In this document: piece by piece, positions 16,603 to 24,296 of the stretch
Layout of the letters: each line of letters starts with the position of its first letter
How positions within the stretch are numbered: the first letter of the stretch is position 1
Assembly: GCA_024409235.1 (NCBI GenBank)
Contig: JAKSUA010000028.1
Coordinates: 1 to 33,575 of the forward strand
DNA length: 33,575 bases
Direction of reading: 5' to 3'
Source of the DNA: Bacteroidales bacterium
GTDB taxonomy: Bacteria; Bacteroidota; Bacteroidia; Bacteroidales; UBA1715
The notes under the pieces: model-generated
What the model was told of the DNA's origin: nothing
The model's database searches: none
Seen by the model: only the letters and a program-made list of their open reading frames with translations
Translations under genes and position numbers: made by a program

Positions 16603-16660
16603 TGGATTGGGGTGTCCCCGGTCGGAAAAGGGTTCGTTTTGGACTCTTTTTTTTTATCCA

Positions 16661-17404
16661 TTATGAATCTAATGGAAAAACCTTCATACCATATAATTTC
16701 CCCTTTTCTGTATATATGTTATCCTTTATTATATCATATGCATAGTTGATTGATTTTTTATCCAACACATAACGAGTTATGGGATACGCTATTAAATCTG
16801 CTATTTGCAATCCTACAACATTATCTTTTTTTGCACTTGCCTCAAAAGTTTGAAAATACTTTTTTATACGCGAAGATTTCACCCAATATGTGCCTTTGTC
16901 TAACAATTGGTTATAATATGACAGTAATGACGCGTCCTCCTTTTTTCCCCTTTTTTCTATTATTGTATGCAAAGAACATGACACATTCAAACTGTCCAAA
17001 TAGAAAACCGTTCTCTCCATTATAAAAGACAATGACTGACCGTACACATCATTTAAACGACCATATTGCCTTATATACGGTTCTTTCAAAATTGTACAAC
17101 AAATAATTGTATATATTTTTTGGTCTAGGATTTCGTTCAGTCGCGCATAAAACTTTTGTTTTACCTCCAAGTCAAACAATATTTCAAACCCATTTTGACA
17201 TTTTCTTATATCACGAGAATGTAAAATTACATTTTTCTCACCCCAAAACTCTTTCTTTAACGATTCTATTTGCTGCGACACTACAGACAACTGGGTTTCG
17301 GAAAGAATAATACCACAAAGCGTAAAAACAGGGAAAGAAGAATCAAAATTTGCCAAATTTTGATCTCCACATTCATCTAAAAACAAATAATACTTGTCTT
17401 TCAT
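16661..17404 (-). CDS. DUF3800 domain protein
   Basis: This is a 247-residue protein. It opens with YYLFLDECGDQNL, where the early acidic pair is the DUF3800 hallmark, and has FTLCGIIL soon after. Near the end VGLQIADLIAYPITRYV gives the second conserved aspartate. DUF3800 is predicted to have an RNase H-like fold and often sits in mobile or defence loci; its activity is not established. The gene lies 11 bp downstream of the GNAT gene. Both sit inside the segment bracketed by the hsdR-start direct repeats, so they probably travelled together. The protein is cytoplasmic, with no membrane segment. Confidence 0.82.
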   Translation of the reverse strand: MKDKYYLFLDECGDQNLANFDSSFPVFTLCGIILSETQLSVVSQQIESLKKEFWGEKNVILHSRDIRKCQNGFEILFDLEVKQKFYARLNEILDQKIYTIICCTILKEPYIRQYGRLNDVYGQSLSFIMERTVFYLDSLNVSCSLHTIIEKRGKKEDASLLSYYNQLLDKGTYWVKSSRIKKYFQTFEASAKKDNVVGLQIADLIAYPITRYVLDKKSINYAYDIIKDNIYTEKGKLYGMKVFPLDS

Positions 17405-17415
17405 ACCCCAATATA

Positions 17416-18090
17416 CTAAAAGTCTGTTTTATCTAAAATATCATTTCTTTTACTTGGAGCTAAAAACATCAAATCTGGATATCCTTTGTCTGTCAAAAAG
17501 CCACAAGATTTATAAAACCTTTTCAACTGCGAAAATGCTTTTTTCTCATCTTGTTCCATCTTATCATATTCCATCTGTTTTCCCCAGACATCAACCTGGT
17601 CCATTTTAACTACAGATTCAAATTGAAGAGGATATGGTTGCATCACAAACAACCCACAGGAATTACTAAGTTGCCTATAATTATCTCGAATCAATTGAAG
17701 AGCTATTCCTCTACCTCTATATTGCGGCAAAATAGTCAAACGCTCAAGAATACAAATATCTACATTTCCAATTCCATATTCCCAAAATTGTTTCTGTAAG
17801 TCACGTTTTAGTTCTTGCTCCTCGTAATCAAATATTTGATCACCAATCCTACTTACATAAGAGTCACTATCAAACACAGCAAACAAATCGACGCCATCAT
17901 TTATTGCTGCTGATATCAATAGCAATTTTAGTTCTGCTTTTCCAACAATCTCATTGGTCTCAGTATCTATAATTTCGACCTTCATTGTACGAATATAATA
18001 CAACGGGTCACCAGAAATAGGAGACGATTCAAATGAATATTTAAACATTACATACAACTCATCATTTTCTTTGAATGAAATACCGTTCAT
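17416..18090 (-). CDS. GNAT-family N-acetyltransferase, hsdR-like N-terminus
   Basis: This is a 224-residue protein. ILERLTILPQYRGRGIALQLIRDNYRQL (about 126-153) is the acetyl-CoA-binding motif A of GNAT enzymes, with the Q/R-x-x-G-x-G/A loop. The following FVMQPYPLQFE and later FYKSCGF (the usual 'YxxxGF' strand) fit motif B. The first eight residues (MNGISFKE) are identical to the first eight of HsdR and are encoded by a 23/24 identical sequence. The start codon and leader thus seem copied from hsdR. The substrate is unknown; some GNAT proteins act as toxins on aminoacyl-tRNA, but nothing here shows that. DUF3800 follows after 11 bp. Confidence 0.75.
   Translation of the reverse strand: MNGISFKENDELYVMFKYSFESSPISGDPLYYIRTMKVEIIDTETNEIVGKAELKLLLISAAINDGVDLFAVFDSDSYVSRIGDQIFDYEEQELKRDLQKQFWEYGIGNVDICILERLTILPQYRGRGIALQLIRDNYRQLSNSCGLFVMQPYPLQFESVVKMDQVDVWGKQMEYDKMEQDEKKAFSQLKRFYKSCGFLTDKGYPDLMFLAPSKRNDILDKTDF
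18067..18090 (-). repeat. Direct repeat copy B: first eight codons of the GNAT gene
   Basis: This copy of the 24-base repeat differs from 16496-16519 at one base (T to A on the plus strand, at 18082 versus 16511; a synonymous change). Outside the 24 bases the flanks are AT-rich but not clearly related. Confidence 0.85.
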
Positions 18091-18119
18091 TTAATTAAAG
18101 TATTAGATAATATTGTCTA

Positions 18120-18359
18120 TTAATTTTTGTCTTTTGGTGGGCAAGGATCGTTTCCGTAACTATTCGGATTCTGAATTTTTCCATCTTTTTTATGAGGGAT
18201 CAACTCTGCTCCTTTATTCATAGCACTCGTTCTACCCCAAATCATTGCTTCTTGCTTTGTATCAAAATGTTTGGATGCTCTTTCTGCATTATTATTTTTA
18301 GTATCCCAGCCACCTCTTTTTTTATTTGGCACTATATGTACTTCTTTTCTTGTTCCCAT
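18120..18359 (-). CDS. DUF2188-family small protein
   Basis: This is a 79-residue protein. VHIVPNKKRGGWDTKNNNAE, ASKHFDTKQEAMIWGRTSA, then a Lys-Asp-Gly turn and NSYGNDP match the small DUF2188 family. That family typically has a strand-strand-helix-strand core and no known activity. It starts 4 bp after the kwaB stop and so appears to be the third gene of the Kiwa insert. The following gap to the GNAT gene is 29 bp. Whether it takes part in Kiwa function is not known to me. Confidence 0.75.
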   Translation of the reverse strand: MGTRKEVHIVPNKKRGGWDTKNNNAERASKHFDTKQEAMIWGRTSAMNKGAELIPHKKDGKIQNPNSYGNDPCPPKDKN

Positions 18360-18363
18360 AATG

Positions 18364-19398
18364 TTATTCTTTTATTTCTCTCCCTGAATATGTTCCATAT
18401 TGTTTTCCTGACACAACTCCTTCTTTATAATAATCACACAGCAATTTCACAATCATATTCACATCTTTTTCATTTTCCATAATAATCTGTCCTGAATCAT
18501 TTGTTTTCAGTTCATATTTCTCTTTTTTGGCTGCCTTCTTCATTTTAGACAATATGGTTTTTGTTATGTTATTATAATTTGAAAGATTCTTAATCTTTAA
18601 CAACTTTTTATGTATAGCTGTATTATTTTCCACTATAGTACTCATATGGTCCAATCCTTGAAAGCTATTTGTGTTATTCAATTCAGAAACAATCTTTTTT
18701 GCAGCTTCCTTATATTCTTCAGACAAGCCAGTAATAGCTTCAAATTGGCTTTTATGAAGAACATAAAACACATCATCTATATAAATGCAATCCACTTGTT
18801 TATCCAATTTTACAGCACTCCCATTTAACATTTCCAACTTATTACTTTGTGTACTAAACAATGCCATAAATGACTTAGACACTTTATTTCCATTCTCTTT
18901 TTCGTTAACCACTAATTGCCCTGATGATATTTTACGAAATGTCAACAAACTACGAGATATATCATCTTCTTTATATGCAAGTTCTACAGAATAAGCCCAC
19001 AAAGAACCTTGCTCAAACAATTCCGAAAAATTTTGCATAGATACAATTTCAGACTGTTTGTTTTGTAATGAGTCTATTACATTGATAAAAGAACCTATTT
19101 TATTTTTCTGTGAATAGGTGAAAATCTGATTCTGGTCATCTGCAATAATGTCATACTCATTTATTTCAAGATTTTGTCTCACAGAATTATTCACCTGTTC
19201 TTTGACAACACCATACATAAAATTTCTAATTTCATCATTAATGTCAACTTTCAACACCTGAAAATCATATTTTTCTAAGAGTTTCTTTTTGGTTTTCTGA
19301 GACACTCCTGATTTTTCTTTTCTTACAATAAAATACATCTTCAGTTCGTCTTGTGTCGAACTGTCTATCTTTTCCTTAATATTTTCTAAAGTATTCAT
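18364..19398 (-). CDS. kwaB: Kiwa defence protein KwaB (DUF4868)
   Basis: This is a 344-residue protein. The central part reads LLTFRKISSGQLV, SFMALFSTQSNKLEMLNGSAVKLDKQVDCIYIDDVFYVLHKSQFEAITG. This is the DUF4868 pattern of a short K/R-rich strand, a hydrophobic D-x-I-Y-I-D-D-x-F-Y-V-L hairpin and an FE helix. The C-terminus is rich in Lys and probably helical. DUF4868 defines KwaB, the cytosolic member of the two-gene Kiwa anti-phage system, reported to act with membrane KwaA and to bind DNA. The gene immediately upstream (10-bp gap) encodes a membrane protein of KwaA size and topology, which strengthens the call. The identification is from memory of the family; a profile search would settle it. 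Confidence 0.75.
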   Translation of the reverse strand: MNTLENIKEKIDSSTQDELKMYFIVRKEKSGVSQKTKKKLLEKYDFQVLKVDINDEIRNFMYGVVKEQVNNSVRQNLEINEYDIIADDQNQIFTYSQKNKIGSFINVIDSLQNKQSEIVSMQNFSELFEQGSLWAYSVELAYKEDDISRSLLTFRKISSGQLVVNEKENGNKVSKSFMALFSTQSNKLEMLNGSAVKLDKQVDCIYIDDVFYVLHKSQFEAITGLSEEYKEAAKKIVSELNNTNSFQGLDHMSTIVENNTAIHKKLLKIKNLSNYNNITKTILSKMKKAAKKEKYELKTNDSGQIIMENEKDVNMIVKLLCDYYKEGVVSGKQYGTYSGREIKE

Positions 19399-19407
19399 AT
19401 CTAAATC

Positions 19408-20016
19408 CTAGTTGTTTTTTATACCATAATACATTCTATGTCCAATCGCATAAATTTTTAATTCGTCTTTTTCAATTAAAAATTTATTAGGCGACAATAC
19501 GACAGCTGTTTTTTCAACTCCATTTTCTATAAATGTAATATCATAAACTCCATATTTAAACGATAAAATGGGATTTACCAACAATAGTGATGAGTTTCTA
19601 AATATTAGAAATATCAAAAACAGCAATCCAAACATAATAACTATATCAAAAGCCCCATTTACATCATACACAAACGGAATTATATATGTTGCTAAATAAT
19701 TTAAAGTTTCCGGACTTTTATTATTTACATTCTTTAATTGAATATTAAACCCATTTTTTACTCGTTCGGATTTATCTCTCATTGTAAAAATTGTACCGAT
19801 AAAAGATAATATCAAATATGCCATCAATGTAAATTCAAATGCAAAATGACCAACGATTTCCCTAATAAATTCCAAGGATAATTTCCCTTGCCAATCAAAA
19901 AGATTGTTTGAAATTAACCTTAGAAGTATTATTATGAATAATGGTGCATATGATACTCCAAACAACGAAAGTTGAGCCAATATATTCAAATTATTTATTC
20001 TCTGCTTATCTTCCAT
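19408..20016 (-). CDS. kwaA: Kiwa membrane protein KwaA (probable)
   Basis: This is a 202-residue integral membrane protein. Hydrophobic stretches lie at about 12-34 (LSLFGVSYAPLFIIILL), 55-75 (FEFTLMAYLILSFIGTIF), 105-118 (NYLATYIIPFVYDV) and 121-142 (AFDIVIMFGLLFLIFLIF), giving about four helices. A cytoplasmic C-terminal tail of about 55 residues is beta-rich. KwaA of Kiwa is a four-helix membrane sensor, and this gene lies directly before the KwaB-like gene. The assignment rests mainly on that pairing and on topology, since KwaA sequences vary. The ATG is 7 bp after the hsdS stop, so the Kiwa pair is embedded in the restriction operon without its own obvious promoter. Confidence 0.68.
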   Translation of the reverse strand: MEDKQRINNLNILAQLSLFGVSYAPLFIIILLRLISNNLFDWQGKLSLEFIREIVGHFAFEFTLMAYLILSFIGTIFTMRDKSERVKNGFNIQLKNVNNKSPETLNYLATYIIPFVYDVNGAFDIVIMFGLLFLIFLIFRNSSLLLVNPILSFKYGVYDITFIENGVEKTAVVLSPNKFLIEKDELKIYAIGHRMYYGIKNN

Positions 20017-20023
20017 ATCTCAT

Positions 20024-21253
20024 TTATTTCACCCTCACTTTTCCTGTTAGCAATACTTGCATTAATCCTTTTTTCTGTGATTTTAAATTTTCTAATTTTT
20101 GTTTCTCATTCTGTATCTCTTCATCGGCAGTTGTAAGAATAGCTGCAATAGCAGTTTGCTCTTTAGAGGAAGGAATTGTAACTTTAACCTGTGAAAAATC
20201 CGGAAACTTACAATTCAATGTATCACTTACCAAACCTTGAGAATGCCTCCAAAAATCATTCACAATATGTGGCAATTTTATCAATTCAGAAATGAAAATC
20301 GGGTTCTGTTCAGAATTTGGAGTAACAATCGTATAAGCAGGGCTAACTATTCCCTCCAATGCCGACAAAGCACTTCTTCCCTGCCACATTCGCATCGTAT
20401 TATATCCTATATCATTAGGACAAATTCGCTTATATTTTGACTTATCCTCATTTGAGGTATCCTTTTTTGCTGATTCTGATTGTGGGTAAACACCATCTTG
20501 CCCAATAGAAAGCAACGGTAAATCTCCCCGATTCATTTCATTCCTTTCCATAAACACCTCTCCCAACTTCACTGTTTTCCATTTATCGGTAAAGCCGTTA
20601 AGGCGTTTTTTGCCAGTGAGGAGCTGCTGCATAAGGCCTTTTTTGCGCTGCTCCAATTGCTTTATTTTCTGGCTTTGCTTTTCAATGGCCTCGTCCCAGG
20701 TCGTGAGAATTTCAGCTATACGGCGCTGCTCGGAAAGAGGAGGAAGAGAAATGAGGAAATCATTAACATCCTGACTTGTTATATTGGGATCCTTTCGACT
20801 ACTTGCAGCAAACTGTTTCCATTTATCAACAAATAGATTTAAAAAACTCAACACATAATATCCACAATATCTATCATCTGAAAAAGTAAGACATGAAAGT
20901 GCTTGATTAATAGCTGCATCAACTCCCAAAATTGATGTTCGTCCTATTTGATTAAAACCTCCATACATAGCAATCAAAATTGATCCTTTTGGATGTATTT
21001 TTAATGATGTTTCTTTAATTGCTATTTCAGAGACTTTTTCTTCCGTTTTATAAAGTATTGAATTATTTAAATCCGTAGTTTTCACCCAATTGACCTCTCC
21101 ATTATCATAAAATTTTGAAACAGATCTTAATGGTGTCATTCCAGAAGATAAAACGCCTATCTCCCCCAATCTTTTCACTTCCCAATCAATTGGGATAATG
21201 CCAAGTGGTGAGTTTTTGTAGCCTGCAGGGATATTTGTTGTATTAGTTTTCAT
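20024..21253 (-). CDS. hsdS: Type I restriction enzyme, specificity subunit (two target-recognition domains)
   Basis: This is a 409-residue protein from the ATG at 21253. An upstream ATG at 21283 would overlap the preceding gene. The N-terminus (GYKNSPLGIIPIDWEVKRLGEIG) is a typical start. The first target-recognition domain ends in ISLPPLSEQRRIAEILTTWDEAIE, followed by the central conserved helix KIKQLEQRKKGLMQQLLTGKKRL. A second domain opens with GFTDKWKTVKLGEVF and ends in KVTIPSSKEQTAIAAILTTADEEI, with a second helix KLENLKSQKKGLMQVLLTGKVRVK. The two helices set the spacing between the two half-sites of the bipartite target. It works with hsdM for methylation and with hsdR for cutting. 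Both domains look full-length. Confidence 0.95.
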   Translation of the reverse strand: MKTNTTNIPAGYKNSPLGIIPIDWEVKRLGEIGVLSSGMTPLRSVSKFYDNGEVNWVKTTDLNNSILYKTEEKVSEIAIKETSLKIHPKGSILIAMYGGFNQIGRTSILGVDAAINQALSCLTFSDDRYCGYYVLSFLNLFVDKWKQFAASSRKDPNITSQDVNDFLISLPPLSEQRRIAEILTTWDEAIEKQSQKIKQLEQRKKGLMQQLLTGKKRLNGFTDKWKTVKLGEVFMERNEMNRGDLPLLSIGQDGVYPQSESAKKDTSNEDKSKYKRICPNDIGYNTMRMWQGRSALSALEGIVSPAYTIVTPNSEQNPIFISELIKLPHIVNDFWRHSQGLVSDTLNCKFPDFSQVKVTIPSSKEQTAIAAILTTADEEIQNEKQKLENLKSQKKGLMQVLLTGKVRVK

Positions 21254-21266
21254 GGTTCTGTTTTTT

Positions 21267-22769
21267 TTATAGTTTTTCCACATCCCATCTTCCTGTTTTA
21301 GAAGATCCTATCCATTCAATACGATAGTTTTTCCGAAGCAAAAGCAAATCTCGGTTGATGGTTCGTTCCGAAACGCCAAGCATCTCGGCAATTTCTCGTT
21401 GCGGCACACGTCTGTTGTTCAATATTGTCGTCAGCACTTTTATCATACGCTGTTCCTGCTTGGTTTGACCGACATTTTGACCGACATTTTGACCGACATT
21501 CTCTTGACCAACAAAACTATCTAATTGATTATCAACAGTATCAGTAACAATATTTTGACCGACATTTTTCCGATAGACCGTCACTCTAAAATCTTCGTTT
21601 TGGACGAAAACGGGAGCTGCCAAGCCTTCTTTTTGGCAAGCGGCCGCCACCTCGGTAGTGCCCGTTCCCAAGCGTTCGATATAGCCAGCAAGATAGATAG
21701 GCGTTGCCAAAAGCGGATTAGCAGGAATTGAATTATGTTCTTGTGTGAGCATTGCGGTTGTGAGTCCAAACGGCAAGCGACCAGGATTCCAAATCTCCAG
21801 CCTGTCACGGAAAATCATCACTTCCACACTACCATTGCTTTCATACGAGCGATGTGCCACTGCATTCACTATCAATTCTGTCACAGCCTGAATAGGAATC
21901 TCGTAATGAACATCTATCGAAGTGGTGGTGTGCGTTCCCACAGCGGCATCGAGGTGCTCCATAACAAACCCTACAGCCGCATCGACCAATTCAAACACAT
22001 TGCCTCGGAATGTTTGGTACGACAACAGCGGTTTTATTTTCACATTGGTTGGGAACACCATACATTTGATTTCACTCACAGGGAAAAACTGTTGCGGGCG
22101 ATGCGCAAACAACAAAAGCGCCGCATTGGTCAGTCTCCCATCGGCCGACATTAAATCCAAATGCTGCAATATCTTTGGGATATTTTCCTCCGTGTATGGA
22201 ATCTTAAAATTTCGTTTTTTTCGAGCCAAATCAACAAAAGTTTGCACTTTTTCGGGGTTGATGTCTGCCAGTTTCGCCATAGGATGATAGGTTGCATCCC
22301 AAGGGAGCAGTCTAAGCAACTCTTTTTCTTCCATATAGCGAACCAGCGAAGCATACACGGCATTGCGAAGTTCGTCATAGTTGCCAAAAGTTTTTCGCAC
22401 AACTTGTCGTTCCACCTTTTTTATAAAAGACAATTCTTTAGGATGGCGTTCGTCAATCTGTTTCACAAACACAATGCGGTACTTGTGTTGGTCGGCAGCC
22501 ACATCATATTCTCTTTCTGTTGGCGATATGCCTTCGGAATCTTCGTAGCCGTATTGTGCGCCATATATTCCGAGATAGATGTCACACTGTTCTACATTGC
22601 CCAGATAGGCCTCTTGTACCGACTGGCTTACAGCTGGCAAGTCCTCAAAAATAAACGGTTCAAAAAATTTTCCAAACAACACATCTGTCCGAATATAGTC
22701 GCACAATCGTCTGCGTTCCTCGCAAAACTCACTTTGCACACTGCTTATGAAAATCCTATTTCTTTTCAT
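21267..22769 (-). CDS. DUF4062 / RecG-C-type ATP-binding regulator
   Basis: This is a 500-residue protein. Residues 1-105 are a DUF4062 domain (RNRIFISSVQSEFCEERRRL, then QCDIYLGIYGAQYGYED and SPTEREYDVA), a Rossmann-like fold common in signalling and defence proteins. Residues 298-309 (ELIVNAVAHRSY), IWNPGRLP (326-333) and ERLGTGT (365-371) form the GHKL-like ATP site of the RecG-related regulator family. A linker of repeated VGQN units (403-435) leads to a C-terminal helix-turn-helix (about 455-485, REIAEMLGVSERTINRDLLLL). It lies between hsdM (1-bp gap) and hsdS (13-bp gap). An operon-specific regulator or NTP/nucleotide sensor is likely. The gene at 1-1246 has the same C-terminal half with an AlbA_2 domain instead of DUF4062. 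Confidence 0.85.
   Translation of the reverse strand: MKRNRIFISSVQSEFCEERRRLCDYIRTDVLFGKFFEPFIFEDLPAVSQSVQEAYLGNVEQCDIYLGIYGAQYGYEDSEGISPTEREYDVAADQHKYRIVFVKQIDERHPKELSFIKKVERQVVRKTFGNYDELRNAVYASLVRYMEEKELLRLLPWDATYHPMAKLADINPEKVQTFVDLARKKRNFKIPYTEENIPKILQHLDLMSADGRLTNAALLLFAHRPQQFFPVSEIKCMVFPTNVKIKPLLSYQTFRGNVFELVDAAVGFVMEHLDAAVGTHTTTSIDVHYEIPIQAVTELIVNAVAHRSYESNGSVEVMIFRDRLEIWNPGRLPFGLTTAMLTQEHNSIPANPLLATPIYLAGYIERLGTGTTEVAAACQKEGLAAPVFVQNEDFRVTVYRKNVGQNIVTDTVDNQLDSFVGQENVGQNVGQNVGQTKQEQRMIKVLTTILNNRRVPQREIAEMLGVSERTINRDLLLLRKNYRIEWIGSSKTGRWDVEKL
21466..21501 (-). repeat. Tandem 12-bp repeat encoding VGQN
   Basis: Three adjacent 12-base units (TGACCGACATTT on the plus strand, the third with one change at its end) encode the VGQN linker. 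A further single copy lies near 21557-21567. Slippage here would change linker length by four residues without shifting the frame. Confidence 0.8.
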
Positions 22770-22770
22770 A

Positions 22771-24291
22771 TTAATACCCCAATTCCTTCAAATAGTTTTT
22801 CATTTTTGCCTGCACTTCACTCAATTCATTTTCCAAACGGTCAATTTCCTGTTGTACCGATGCAATGTCAATCTCGGCTTCTTCCTCAAATGTATCCACA
22901 TAACGCGGAATATTCAGATTAAAGTCGTTTTCTTTTATTTCGTCGAATGTTGCCACATAAGCATATTTGTCTTCCACAACACCGGCTTCAATGTTTTCCT
23001 CGTTGAATTTCCGATAGGTAGAAACAATGTGCTGGATATCTTGTTCGCGCAGTTTGTTCTGATTCTTTCCGTTTTCAAATTCTTTTGACGCATCAATAAA
23101 CAACACATTGTTGTTCTTTTTGCCTTTGTTGAATATTACAATAGCGGCAGGGATACCCGTACCGAAAAACAAATTGGCAGGCAATCCCACAACTGCTTCA
23201 AGCAGGTTTTCCTCCACCACTTTTTGGCGGATTTTTCCTTCGGACGCACCACGGAACAACACACCGTGAGGCACCACAACACCCACTTTTCCAGAACCTT
23301 CCTGTGCCACCTCTATCATATGGCAAATAAAAGCCCAATCTCCTTTACTTTTGGGAGGAACACCACGCCAAAAACGTTTGTATTCGTCATTTTCGGCCTC
23401 CTCGGCGCCCCATTTATCCAAACTAAAAGGCGGATTTGCCACTACTGTGTCGAACTTCATCAACGCATCGTTTTCTTTCAGTTTAGGATTTCGCAAAGTA
23501 TCGCCCCAACGAATCACAGCATTGTCAAACCCATGCAAAAACATATTCATAATAGCAAGCGCCCAAGTGCTGCCATTCACTTCCTGTCCGTAGAGCGAGA
23601 AATTATTGTTATCAACTTCCTGTCCTGCTTTAATAAGCAAAGAGCCAGAACCACAAGTCGGGTCACAAATGCGAGCACCAGGTTTACTTTTCGTCAACTT
23701 TGCCAACAACGACGACACCTCGGCAGGCGTGAAAAATTCCCCCGCCTTCTTACCCGACTCCGACGCAAACGACGACACGAGGAACATATACGCGTCGCCT
23801 ATTATATCACTAGTTTCAAGATGTTCCGGGTCAAGTTGCAACTCCGAAAAATCAGTTAGTAAATTTTTCAAACGAGCATTTTTCTCTTTCGTCTCTCCCA
23901 AATTAGCACTATTAAAACTAATATTCCGAAATACGCTGCTACCATCTTCACTGCTCATCTTCTCACGATTGGCATCCTCAATTTCTGACAAAGCTATATC
24001 AATAAGCTCACCGATATTATTGTCGTTTCTATGTTGATACAAATAACCAAACGAACTTTTTTCAGGCAAAACAAATCGCTCTCTACGCATTGCCCTATCC
24101 GCCCTAGCCCTGTCATTTTCATAGCGTTGCAAATACTCCTTATGCTTTGAAGCATACACATCGCTAATATACTTCAAGAACAGCATCGTTAATATATAAT
24201 CTTTATACTGGCTTGGGTCAATAACCCCACGAAATGTGTCGCAGGCATTCCATACGATACGGTTAATTGTTGCTTGTGTTAGTTTTTCCAT
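22771..24291 (-). CDS. hsdM: Type I restriction enzyme, methyltransferase subunit
   Basis: This is a 506-residue N6-adenine methyltransferase subunit. The helical N-terminal HsdM domain (TINRIVWNACDTFRGVIDPSQYKDYIL) is followed by AGEFFTPAEV (183-192). The S-adenosylmethionine motif DPTCGSGS (210-217) and catalytic NPPF (286-289) are intact. VGVVVPHGVLFRG and GLPANLFFGTGIPAAIVIF complete the core. The C-terminal coiled coil (VQQEIDRLENELSEVQAKMKNYL) contacts the S subunit. It starts 5 bp after the half-size specificity gene and ends 1 bp before the DUF4062 gene. With two S proteins available it could be directed to more than one target. Confidence 0.96.
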   Translation of the reverse strand: MEKLTQATINRIVWNACDTFRGVIDPSQYKDYILTMLFLKYISDVYASKHKEYLQRYENDRARADRAMRRERFVLPEKSSFGYLYQHRNDNNIGELIDIALSEIEDANREKMSSEDGSSVFRNISFNSANLGETKEKNARLKNLLTDFSELQLDPEHLETSDIIGDAYMFLVSSFASESGKKAGEFFTPAEVSSLLAKLTKSKPGARICDPTCGSGSLLIKAGQEVDNNNFSLYGQEVNGSTWALAIMNMFLHGFDNAVIRWGDTLRNPKLKENDALMKFDTVVANPPFSLDKWGAEEAENDEYKRFWRGVPPKSKGDWAFICHMIEVAQEGSGKVGVVVPHGVLFRGASEGKIRQKVVEENLLEAVVGLPANLFFGTGIPAAIVIFNKGKKNNNVLFIDASKEFENGKNQNKLREQDIQHIVSTYRKFNEENIEAGVVEDKYAYVATFDEIKENDFNLNIPRYVDTFEEEAEIDIASVQQEIDRLENELSEVQAKMKNYLKELGY

Positions 24292-24296
24292 ATTAC

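Noticed and set aside
16600..16611. GGGG-TGT-CCCC element downstream of DUF3800 as a terminator
   Set aside because: The stem is 4 bp and no T-tract follows on either strand.
21463..21570. Short repeats considered as a CRISPR array
   Set aside because: The units are 12 bases, directly adjacent, without spacers and in frame within a protein linker.
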